Below the pieces are notes generated by a model. It ran no database searches and was not told the origin of the DNA. It was given only the letters and a program-made list of their open reading frames with translations. A DNA stretch of 37,127 nucleotides. Source: a virus. Positions 1 through 6,328 of this stretch are shown here, one piece after another. The first letter of the stretch is position 1, and every line of letters starts with the position of its first letter. Location: IMG/VR virus record IMGVR_UViG_3300041414_000028, positions 1-37,127 of that record; one strand, given 5' to 3'. The position numbers and the translations under genes were made by a program.

Positions 1-252
1 CTGGCAGTAGACCGCGATCCTGTCGAGAGTCGAGGGCTGGCAGCTATCCGCGATCCTGTCGAGAGTCGAGGGCTGGCAGTTATCCGCGATCCTGGCGAGA
101 GTCGAGGGCTGGCAGTTATCCGCGATCCTGTCGAGAGCCGAGGGCTGGCAGTAGACCGCGATCCTGTCGAGAGCCGAGGGCTGGCAGTAGACCGCGATCC
201 TGTCGAGAGTCGAGAACTGGCAGTTATCCGCGATCCTGTCGAGAGTCGAGGA
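1..252. repeat. Tandem repeat, 7 units of 36 bp
   Basis: Seven head-to-tail units start at 1, 37, 73, 109, 145, 181 and 217, with no spacer, and are probably continued to the left of the window. Units differ at only a few bases. Unit positions 9-11 exist in two linked states (AGA in units 1, 5 and 6; TAT in units 2, 3, 4 and 7). Single changes occur at unit positions 8, 23, 30, 35 and 36. Each unit contains the short inverted repeat TCGA-GAG-TCGA. The unit length is a multiple of three, as expected for a coding repeat. Confidence 0.95.
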
Positions 253-315
253 GTCCAAAAATTCCGGCGATGTGGCAATTAAAGCTAAAAATTCTTCATC
301 TTTCTTTTTTGTCAT
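1..315 (-). CDS. 12-residue tandem-repeat protein, N-terminal part (runs off the window)
   Basis: Starting at the ATG at 313-315, the minus strand is open to base 1: 105 codons with no stop. After a short start (MTKKKDEEFLALIATSPEF, about 20 residues) it enters seven consecutive 12-residue repeats with consensus P-S-T-L-D-R-I-A-(DN/VY)-C-Q. Each repeat is encoded by one 36-bp unit. The N-terminal segment has the same Leu/Ile/Ala spacing as the repeats, which favours this strand as the coding one. A regular L..IA pattern suggests a solenoid, but I do not recognise the family. Repeats differ mainly at positions 9-10 (DN, VY or DS), with rare changes at positions 1, 3 and 5. There is no strong Shine-Dalgarno sequence. 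The gene follows the minus-strand phage operon after a gap of 176 bases and could be phage or host. Other frames through the repeat are also open, so coding is inferred. Confidence 0.55.
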   Translation of the reverse strand, partial: MTKKKDEEFLALIATSPEFLDSSTLDRIADNCQFSTLDRIAVYCQPSALDRIAVYCQPSALDRIADNCQPSTLARIADNCQPSTLDRIADSCQPSTLDRIAVYCQ

Positions 316-491
316 GAAGAAAGAAATACACTCCAAGCCGCTTAGTATGCAACAAAAATCGTCTTTTACCTCCGAAGATTTTTAGGATGCCCCCGCCGTT
401 TCAGCTTAGCCTCAATTTTTGTGAGGAGGAATTTCAGCGTCTCATCCGAGCAACCGCTCAAGAGTCGCCAGAGGGAGAGGTCCGACACACC

Positions 492-1022
492 TCAAAGCTT
501 CGATGCGAGCCAAACAACAAAATCGCGTAATTGTCCACTCGCAATCAAGCTTATCACGGCAGTAATCGATGCTAAACTCGTCGCAACGGTCGTTGCACTT
601 GGCTTTGGAATCATGAGGACGCCCTGTGTTGCCGCCTTCACCGCATTGTTGGCAACCGCTTCGTCCAGGTCTTTCTTTGCTTGATCCTTTAAAATCTTTA
701 TATCTTGGTCATGCTCCTTGACCTTGCCATTCGTTGCGCGGGTCGTGAGATCAATCGTATTCACTTTTGTCACGAGCGGCATCAAAATCTCTTTGTCCTG
801 ATGATCAATTCGGGCAATGAGAATCTCGCCATGGGCTTTGGCTTTTTCTGCGGTCTGAGCCGCTAGTACAGCGGTTGCCGATACTTCATCGAAACGTTGC
901 AGTACGAGCGCATCGGCTCTAGCTCGCTCAGTCTTAGCCTTTTCGCGTTCTGTATTCTGATCGAGCAAAATCTGCACAAGCCTAGCGTTTTCAGACTGGG
1001 GTATGGGCGCTGTGTCGCTCAT
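492..1022 (-). CDS. Coiled-coil protein with C-terminal membrane segment
   Basis: This 176-residue protein is almost entirely charged helix for its first 120 residues, with heptad-like Ala/Leu spacing. A hydrophobic stretch follows at about 145-163 (ATSLASITAVISLIASG), then a short amphipathic tail. A good Shine-Dalgarno GAGGAG lies six bases before the ATG, inside the end of the preceding 55-residue gene, whose TGA overlaps this ATG. It is the last clear gene of the minus-strand operon. Its place beside a small lipoprotein would fit a lysis or envelope role, but an inner-membrane spanin would carry its membrane helix at the N-terminus, so that name is not given. Function unknown. Confidence 0.75.
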   Translation of the reverse strand: MSDTAPIPQSENARLVQILLDQNTEREKAKTERARADALVLQRFDEVSATAVLAAQTAEKAKAHGEILIARIDHQDKEILMPLVTKVNTIDLTTRATNGKVKEHDQDIKILKDQAKKDLDEAVANNAVKAATQGVLMIPKPSATTVATSLASITAVISLIASGQLRDFVVWLASKL

Positions 1023-1186
1023 GCGGCCTCCTCATAAGACTGTTTAGTCATCTGCTTCATCTCGTTCTCCCGACGAATGAACAGGATAAGCCGCGCCATC
1101 TCTTCGCGGAGAAGCTCGATTTCGGCCTCCGCTCGACGGGCACGTTTACGCCAGTGTTTCGTGATGGCATCGTTGAGTCCGGGCAT
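1019..1186 (-). CDS. Small helical protein, 55 aa
   Basis: A 55-residue ORF begins at the ATG at 1184-1186 and ends with a TGA that overlaps the next ATG (ATGA). Its start is one base after the stop of the lipoprotein gene upstream. The sequence is a single highly charged helix, with an Arg/Lys-rich first third (KHWRKRARRAEAEIELLREE) followed by alternating hydrophobic residues. No family is recognised. The overlaps at both ends and filling of the gap between two coupled genes are the main evidence that it is real. Confidence 0.6.
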   Translation of the reverse strand: MPGLNDAITKHWRKRARRAEAEIELLREEMARLILFIRRENEMKQMTKQSYEEAA

Positions 1187-1187
1187 T

Positions 1188-1382
1188 TCATGGGCCTGAC
1201 ACGGGATTTTGCAACACGTCGTTAAGATTATTTACGGGGGTGACAAGCAATGGATCAAGCGCATTAGTCGAGGTTGGCGACGGAGGGGGTGCCGTCGAGC
1301 CCGTGCTCGAGCTAGAACATGAACACACCGCGACCACGCAAATTACTGCCATCGCCCCCCCTTTAAAAATGCTCCGCTTCAT
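1188..1382 (-). CDS. Small Pro/Ser-rich lipoprotein (o-spanin-like?)
   Basis: This 64-residue protein has a positively charged start (MKRSIFKGG), a hydrophobic segment and a lipobox-like VAVCS or VCSCS around residues 18-23. A Ser/Pro-rich stretch follows (TAPPPSPTST). It should be lipid-modified and placed in the outer membrane. Length, lipobox and proline content resemble Rz1-type outer-membrane spanins, which fuse inner and outer membranes in Gram-negative lysis, but no matching inner-membrane partner is clear. It starts two bases after the stop of the 79-residue gene and ends one base before the 55-residue gene. Its last residues (NPVSGP) resemble those of the upstream gene (SPVAGP). Confidence 0.65.
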   Translation of the reverse strand: MKRSIFKGGAMAVICVVAVCSCSSSSTGSTAPPPSPTSTNALDPLLVTPVNNLNDVLQNPVSGP

Positions 1383-1384
1383 GA

Positions 1385-1624
1385 TTACGGCCCGGCGACG
1401 GGTGAAGATAGATCAGCGTCAAGCGCATTGGCCGCAGCGATGAGTTGATTAAGCTCATTTGTAACACTGGTAACAGCGGCATTAGCAGTAGCTAGGGCCG
1501 CAGTCTTCGCGGCGTCATCAGCCGTTTCGGAAGCGAGTACCGTAGCCGCATTTGTGAGTTCCTTGCCAGCCTCCGTAAAGACGGCTAGCGCTCCAGTTAG
1601 AGTTGAGATAGGTGTAGTTGCCAT
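1385..1624 (-). CDS. Ala/Thr-rich small phage protein, 79 aa
   Basis: The protein is dominated by Ala, Thr and Asn in a helical pattern, with no signal peptide or cysteine. The end DLSSPVAGP mirrors that of the next gene. The start at 1622-1624 is preceded by the A-rich GAAAGAAAATT rather than a clear Shine-Dalgarno. It lies between a secreted protein and a lipoprotein in the same operon. No family recognised. Confidence 0.65.
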   Translation of the reverse strand: MATTPISTLTGALAVFTEAGKELTNAATVLASETADDAAKTAALATANAAVTSVTNELNQLIAAANALDADLSSPVAGP

Positions 1625-1648
1625 AATTTTCTTTCTTTGTTTTGTGGA

Positions 1649-1936
1649 TTACTGATTCGTGAGCATAGCATATTTAAAAAGAGCGTCCGCGCCAGCTTTT
1701 CCGCAGTAATGGGGAATGCCCTTGATAATTAGGATGCCATCAGTTGTGAGTCTACCAGAGGGCGTCAAGGCTCCATAGACGAACGGTAGCACATTGCCAT
1801 TGGCGTCTAGGGAATAAATCTCCACTGTCGGCGAAGCGGAACCGTTGGCATCGAGGCCATAACTGACGCACACCGATACTCCGGCATGAACTAGTGCGGG
1901 CAATAGGAGAAACAGGATTAAAAAAAGAGTTTTCAT
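1649..1936 (-). CDS. Small exported protein with signal peptide, 95 aa
   Basis: The first 18 residues (MKTLFLILFLLLPALVHA) form a classical Sec signal peptide with a VHA cleavage site before Gly19. The mature part is about 77 residues and contains two separated cysteines (VCVSYG and HYCGK) that could form a disulfide in the periplasm. It contains two copies of the short motif LDANG. The start lies two bases after the stop of the preceding gene. Function unknown; its position next to the fibre gene suggests an accessory surface or fibre-related role. Confidence 0.7.
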   Translation of the reverse strand: MKTLFLILFLLLPALVHAGVSVCVSYGLDANGSASPTVEIYSLDANGNVLPFVYGALTPSGRLTTDGILIIKGIPHYCGKAGADALFKYAMLTNQ

Positions 1937-1938
1937 GA

Positions 1939-2172
1939 CTAATCGAATTGCCCGGTGATCGTCCCGCCTGAATTGACGCCGCCTATCGCATTGCAGTTGA
2001 TCTGAATCGACGCACCAAGATAGGGCGTCGGGAGCGTCAGCGCAATGGGGGTATTAGGCAAATTAGCAAGTTGCGCAAAAAGATAAGTGAGATCAGCCGC
2101 CGTAACCTGAATCATGATTGGTTCGGAAACGGTTTCGGTTTGTTTGGTAAGTGCAGTAGAAGCGGTGGGCAT
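1939..2172 (-). CDS. Hypothetical protein next to tail fibre, 77 aa
   Basis: A 77-residue protein begins at 2170-2172 in the context AAAAATTATG, five bases after the fibre stop codon. An internal Met at residue 20 (MIQVTAADL) is a possible alternative start. The C-terminal half looks beta-rich with Gly/Thr/Asn. It may be a fibre accessory or assembly protein, but this rests on position alone. Confidence 0.6.
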   Translation of the reverse strand: MPTASTALTKQTETVSEPIMIQVTAADLTYLFAQLANLPNTPIALTLPTPYLGASIQINCNAIGGVNSGGTITGQFD

Positions 2173-2177
2173 AATTT

Positions 2178-4583
2178 TTATTGTGATCCGGCATTATATA
2201 GCGTGAATGGAGAAGTATCGAGTACGTTAGTAGAAGTTATCGTTGCAGTGGTCCCGCTCACGGTCACAACCAGCGATCCAACATTCGTTAGCGACGAGGC
2301 TGTATCCTGTACCCAAGGATGACATCCTGCCGGAACCGTTTTGGTCGCAGTTCCTCCCACCAAAGTTCCGGTCTGCACCGTAATAAAACTGAAATCTGTA
2401 CCGGAAGTCGCCGTAGAAACGACGCCGGACGTTGCCTTGAGAACACCCGTTAAAGAAGTAGAAAGAGTAAGCGTCCCCGTAAGCGTTCCGCTCGTCGCCG
2501 ACCAACTTCCTGCCGTACTGCCAGCCGTACCAGTACCAAAAGCTATGACACCGGCAGAAGCACGAGATAAAGACGTGTCGGCAGTTATGGCAACCCCACT
2601 GGAACTAAATCCTATAAAATCCCCCGATGATTGAATTAAATTTCCTGTTTCATTTATTACCAATCCCGACCTTCCCACCGTAGTCCCACCAATTGCCGCC
2701 CATGCGCCAGAACTGTAATATTGCCAACCCCAATAGTAGGTTCCAGAAAATTGATAGTTATTTCCGTTACCTACGTTAACGTCAATCGAGGTTAGGTTGG
2801 CAGACGTTGCGCTGCTTGTTCCGATATTAATTGTTCCGGATCCTTTCTGAAATAAACCATTCCCGATATTGCTGTCACTTCCGGTGGCTGTAAAAGAAGC
2901 GGCTACGCCAGTCGCCCCCTGTGTCAACGTCTCGCCGTTCACGGCTGATGCCACGTAAGGGATGTAGAGCGCATCTTGAGCACCGTTATCGGTGACGAAA
3001 TGAATATTGTTGGCGGTATTCGTTCCTAAAACCAGATCACCTGTTTGCGAATAAAGATAAGTGGCATTAGCAATAGCAAGGGAGCCGGTACCAGAAAAAT
3101 TGCCGCCATTGATGCCAAGATCACCGTAGTAGGTCGTTGCAGTCGAATTGTTGTTACAGAGAATCAAGTCTGAACTCGCCGCAGTTCCGGTCGAAAGGTT
3201 TTGGATGATGTTCTGATAATAGCTATTCGTCGTACCCACAGATTGAATCCCAATCCCAGTATCGGAAAACCCGAGCGTGCCCCCTTGAGCGAAAGTTCCC
3301 TGAACGGTCAAGGTCGAAGTCAGGGTTCCCGTATTTAGAGCCGACGCCATTTCCGCTGGGGTAGCCGCAGAAGGAACGCCGCCGGTCAAATAAGGTACGT
3401 AGGTGCCCGTTCCCACGCTGCCAGAACTTCCCGTCGTGTTCTGGTTGAGTGTCGGAAAGGTACAATTGGCCAAATTGCCGGAAGCCGGAGTGCCAAGCAC
3501 AGGCGTCACCATCGTCAGCGAGGTCCAAGTGCCGGTAGGTGAATAAGAGCCAGCTAGCTCAAGAAGAGTATCTGACGTGTCTAGCACAGTCTTAATGCGG
3601 TTCGTGCTCGTCAGTCCGGCAATGGTCAAAAGTCCCGTCTGGCCGGAGATGGAAAGGGAAGCTGCACTGCCACTCGTATTCGCAGCATTGTTTGGAATCT
3701 GACCTGACGCAAGACTCAGCGTATAGCCGGATAAATTCAGCGTACCACTTCCCCCCGTCAAGGCCGTCACAATCCCGGCGTTCGGAAAGTTTGTCAAACT
3801 GGCCGCGCTGCCATTGGTTGCCAAAAGAGTATGCGTGCCCGAAGGAAACAATATCGTGTTGCCAAGATTGTTTGTAAATTGAACTTGGGATAACCCAGAA
3901 TAGGCAATACCAATATTGTTGATGGTGGTCGCGGTGGCATTACCGAGGGAAGGGGTAATGAGGACAGGCGAATCGAGAGTCTGCACTCCCGTCCAGGTAT
4001 TAGTGTTTGCCGGGTTGAGTGAAACGACAACCGGTCCAGTCGATTGCGAGATAATGAGTGTGCCATCCGAATTCGAGATGGAAGATACTCCCGCAGGAAG
4101 AACGTCCCAAACTCCATTTCCGTAAAGCACGGTCGATGAAGTAGGTGAACCGCTCCCAAGATAGGCCGGGGCAATAATTGTGCTCTGCCATAAGCCGGTT
4201 GTGATGGTGCCCACCGTCGTTATCGACGTGCTGCCTGCCCATGTGCCAGCATTGACCTGGGTCAACACAGTGCCGAGGCCGATGGGGATCACGCCGTTCG
4301 TTGTAATCGTACCACCGCCAGTTAGGCCGCTTCCGGGAGTGATTGTAATTGAAGTAACAGTGCCACCGCCACCGCCAAAACCCGTTGCCGTGCCGTTGTT
4401 AAAGATGGAAGCCCCGGAATCAATAACAAGAGATTGACCACTCGCAACGTGGATAATGAGAGGATTAGGCTGCGTGTTTATAATTGCGCCCGTAGAGTTA
4501 TTGATCGTAAGCGCCGCCGGACTTTGTCCCCAAGTTGGAAGAACCGAACAGAGTGCGAGCAGGAAGAAGATATATTTTTTCAT
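2178..4583 (-). CDS. Tail-fibre-like protein with N-terminal signal peptide, 801 aa
   Basis: The N-terminus (MKKYIFFLLALCSVLPTWGQ) reads as a Sec signal peptide with probable cleavage after Gly19. The rest is very rich in Ser, Thr, Gly and Asn. It carries low-complexity beta segments typical of phage fibres, such as GGGGGTVTSITITPGSGLTG, and repeated short TGTLT- and TGVL-like strings. The C-terminal 65 residues, starting GTLVGGTATKTVPAG, resemble the terminal beta domains of many fibres and probably give receptor contact. Unlike the usual cytoplasmic fibre it should be exported. Alternatively it is a surface protein of the lysogen assembled from fibre-like modules. Upstream is a small 72-residue gene of similar composition; downstream are small exported proteins. 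Confidence 0.75.
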   Translation of the reverse strand: MKKYIFFLLALCSVLPTWGQSPAALTINNSTGAIINTQPNPLIIHVASGQSLVIDSGASIFNNGTATGFGGGGGTVTSITITPGSGLTGGGTITTNGVIPIGLGTVLTQVNAGTWAGSTSITTVGTITTGLWQSTIIAPAYLGSGSPTSSTVLYGNGVWDVLPAGVSSISNSDGTLIISQSTGPVVVSLNPANTNTWTGVQTLDSPVLITPSLGNATATTINNIGIAYSGLSQVQFTNNLGNTILFPSGTHTLLATNGSAASLTNFPNAGIVTALTGGSGTLNLSGYTLSLASGQIPNNAANTSGSAASLSISGQTGLLTIAGLTSTNRIKTVLDTSDTLLELAGSYSPTGTWTSLTMVTPVLGTPASGNLANCTFPTLNQNTTGSSGSVGTGTYVPYLTGGVPSAATPAEMASALNTGTLTSTLTVQGTFAQGGTLGFSDTGIGIQSVGTTNSYYQNIIQNLSTGTAASSDLILCNNNSTATTYYGDLGINGGNFSGTGSLAIANATYLYSQTGDLVLGTNTANNIHFVTDNGAQDALYIPYVASAVNGETLTQGATGVAASFTATGSDSNIGNGLFQKGSGTINIGTSSATSANLTSIDVNVGNGNNYQFSGTYYWGWQYYSSGAWAAIGGTTVGRSGLVINETGNLIQSSGDFIGFSSSGVAITADTSLSRASAGVIAFGTGTAGSTAGSWSATSGTLTGTLTLSTSLTGVLKATSGVVSTATSGTDFSFITVQTGTLVGGTATKTVPAGCHPWVQDTASSLTNVGSLVVTVSGTTATITSTNVLDTSPFTLYNAGSQ

Positions 4584-4592
4584 AATCGACTA

Positions 4593-4811
4593 TTAGGTTC
4601 CAGGACTTCCAAGAGTCAGGACACCGCCGGGCGCTGTCAAGGAACGATAGGCGTTTGCGGTCGGGTCCCATACTTGAGTTACCACTTCGCCGCTAGAACT
4701 GTTCGGTGTAAGAATAAGTTGGTTCTCGGCGTTGATTACGAGCGATCCAAGCGGCACAATCGTACCGTTAACTAAACCGTAAACAATCGTCGGATATTGA
4801 TTTGAAATCAT
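4593..4811 (-). CDS. Hypothetical small protein before tail fibre, 72 aa
   Basis: A 72-residue protein whose stop lies nine bases before the fibre start. The sequence looks beta-rich (IVYGLVNGTIVPLGSLVI) with a Gly/Thr C-terminus (LTAPGGVLTLGSPGT). It resembles short fibre or neck accessory proteins in composition, but no family is recognised. There is no signal peptide. Confidence 0.6.
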   Translation of the reverse strand: MISNQYPTIVYGLVNGTIVPLGSLVINAENQLILTPNSSSGEVVTQVWDPTANAYRSLTAPGGVLTLGSPGT

Positions 4812-4846
4812 GTCAATAAATTCACTCTGTTTTGGTTAAATACAAG

Positions 4847-5968
4847 TTATTTTGGAGCTGAAAGAGCTTCACGCATTCCCTCGAAAAAGCCCTTTGGTTT
4901 TTCCTCAGAAGGAGTGCCGTGCGATCGACCGCCAACAACAGGGACTGCATCGTCTTCCTTGGCAAGCTTCGCTTCGAGCTCAGCAATACGGGCGTTCCGA
5001 GTCGCTAGAGTTTTCAGCAGAGGTTGGGCAAGGAAGGCGCAGGAAATCATCGCCGCCCGATCTCCCGGCGACATGGTTTCGAGTGAGGCTTGGTTGAGCT
5101 TTTCGATGTGACCGATGATGGTTGTCTTGAGAGACGTCCCTTCATCCCCTTCAAAGAGCGGCGCGTACTCCTTTTCCATCTGAGGTAGTACAACTGTTTT
5201 AAAAGCTGTCACGCGAGAGGCGACGAGCTTTTCAACCGCAGTCTTGGTTTCATTAAACCGTTTTTCTTCAAGCAGCTTTTGCGCTGTCTCGAAGTCCGAC
5301 AGAACGGCTTTCTTGTCCTCCTGAATTTTCCAGTAATCGCGAGCCAACTGACGCACGTCGTCCCTGTCGATCTCGTCGATGGATGAAAGAACTTCACTCA
5401 ACTGGCGGCGATTATCACGCCCAGCTTCCACGGCGTCAACGAGGGTAGCCTCGGCGATGTTCCAAGTTTTGGCGTATTCGGCGAGCCTGGTTCGGATAGC
5501 CTTTGGTTGTTCAACGAACTTTGCTTTGTACTCCGGGCTGCGCTCGATATTGGATTGGCGCAATTCCGCTTCCATGTCCTGGGCTCGTTTTTCAGCCGCG
5601 GTCAACTTTTCCTCGACATCAGGAGTGAGGAGTTTGACCGTCTTCATGCGCTCGTCGTAAAGAGCCTTCCCGCGCTCCTCGGCAAGTTCCACGAACCGCT
5701 TTTGCGTTTTTGGAGACGCGCTTTTAAGGAAGTCGTCCGCTTCACTAGGTTTGACTACGGGAACAACGGCCTCAACCTTGGCGGATGGCGTTTCTTTCGC
5801 AGGAGGAACCTCTTTTGCTGGCGGCATTTCCTTGGCGGGTGCGGCATCAACATTTGCGGCAGGAGGGGCCTTAAGCTCGGTTCGCATTTTGGAAAAGGCG
5901 GATGGGGCGGGCGTGGCAGGAACAGGAACAACAGGAGCGACTACGGGTGCATCAATGACTTCAGGCAT
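4847..5968 (-). CDS. Probable capsid scaffolding protein
   Basis: This 373-residue protein has a Pro/Ala/Val-rich head with a short repeat (PAKEMPPAKEVPPAKETPSAK, about residues 44-64). A long, highly charged, coiled-coil body follows (about 75-340), then a basic C-terminal tail (KPKGFFEGMREALSAPK). Disordered acidic N-terminus, helical centre and a short basic end that could bind capsid are typical of scaffolding proteins of podoviruses, and it lies just after the portal gene. No sequence signature proves this. It is separated by 35 bases from the next gene downstream and by three bases from the gene upstream. Confidence 0.5.
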   Translation of the reverse strand: MPEVIDAPVVAPVVPVPATPAPSAFSKMRTELKAPPAANVDAAPAKEMPPAKEVPPAKETPSAKVEAVVPVVKPSEADDFLKSASPKTQKRFVELAEERGKALYDERMKTVKLLTPDVEEKLTAAEKRAQDMEAELRQSNIERSPEYKAKFVEQPKAIRTRLAEYAKTWNIAEATLVDAVEAGRDNRRQLSEVLSSIDEIDRDDVRQLARDYWKIQEDKKAVLSDFETAQKLLEEKRFNETKTAVEKLVASRVTAFKTVVLPQMEKEYAPLFEGDEGTSLKTTIIGHIEKLNQASLETMSPGDRAAMISCAFLAQPLLKTLATRNARIAELEAKLAKEDDAVPVVGGRSHGTPSEEKPKGFFEGMREALSAPK

Positions 5969-5971
5969 GAC

Positions 5972-6328
5972 TTATTTCCTTTTCTTGGTTGGAGGTTTAA
6001 CGGTGATCGTTTCTTCTTTCAAAGCGGCTTCGCGTTCGGCTTGCTGCGCGACTTGTTCAAGATAATCAAGTCCAGAATGCTCATCTAAAAGAGGCTCGCT
6101 TTCGACGCTGGATATTCCCGTCATGCTGCGCACCCTGGTCTTGTACCGCTCAATGGCGAGATGGCCGGCGTATCTCTGAGCGTTGGCGAGCGCATTCGAG
6201 TCGTCAAGCCGGGCCTCTGCCGCCTCCGCATTGTCAGCCGCTTGGAAAGCCAGATTCAAAGCTGGCATCGCCTTCAAAAGGGCGTTTCGGAACGATTCGT
6301 TTTTACTGAGTATTTCAGGAAGTAGCAT
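5972..6328 (-). CDS. Portal-adjacent hypothetical protein, 118 aa
   Basis: The protein is helical and Ala/Glu-rich with a basic end (TVKPPTKKRK). Its start lies inside the last codons of the portal gene (14-base overlap) and its stop three bases before the scaffold-like gene, so all three should be co-translated. It could be a small head-assembly or scaffold partner. No motif recognised. Confidence 0.65.
   Translation of the reverse strand: MLLPEILSKNESFRNALLKAMPALNLAFQAADNAEAAEARLDDSNALANAQRYAGHLAIERYKTRVRSMTGISSVESEPLLDEHSGLDYLEQVAQQAEREAALKEETITVKPPTKKRK

Noticed and set aside
1-282. Plus-strand frame LAVDRDPVESRG repeats, and a CRISPR-like appearance of the 36-bp units
   Set aside because: The plus frame has no natural end (a short tail VQKFRRCGN then stop), while the minus frame has a start and a fitting N-terminus. 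There are no unique spacers between units, so it is not a CRISPR array.
283-491. Prophage attachment-site search between left (283-491) and right (36514-36825) non-coding ends
   Set aside because: Only eight- to ten-base chance matches were seen; no integrase is present, so att sites cannot be called. The left gap contains only weak hairpins.
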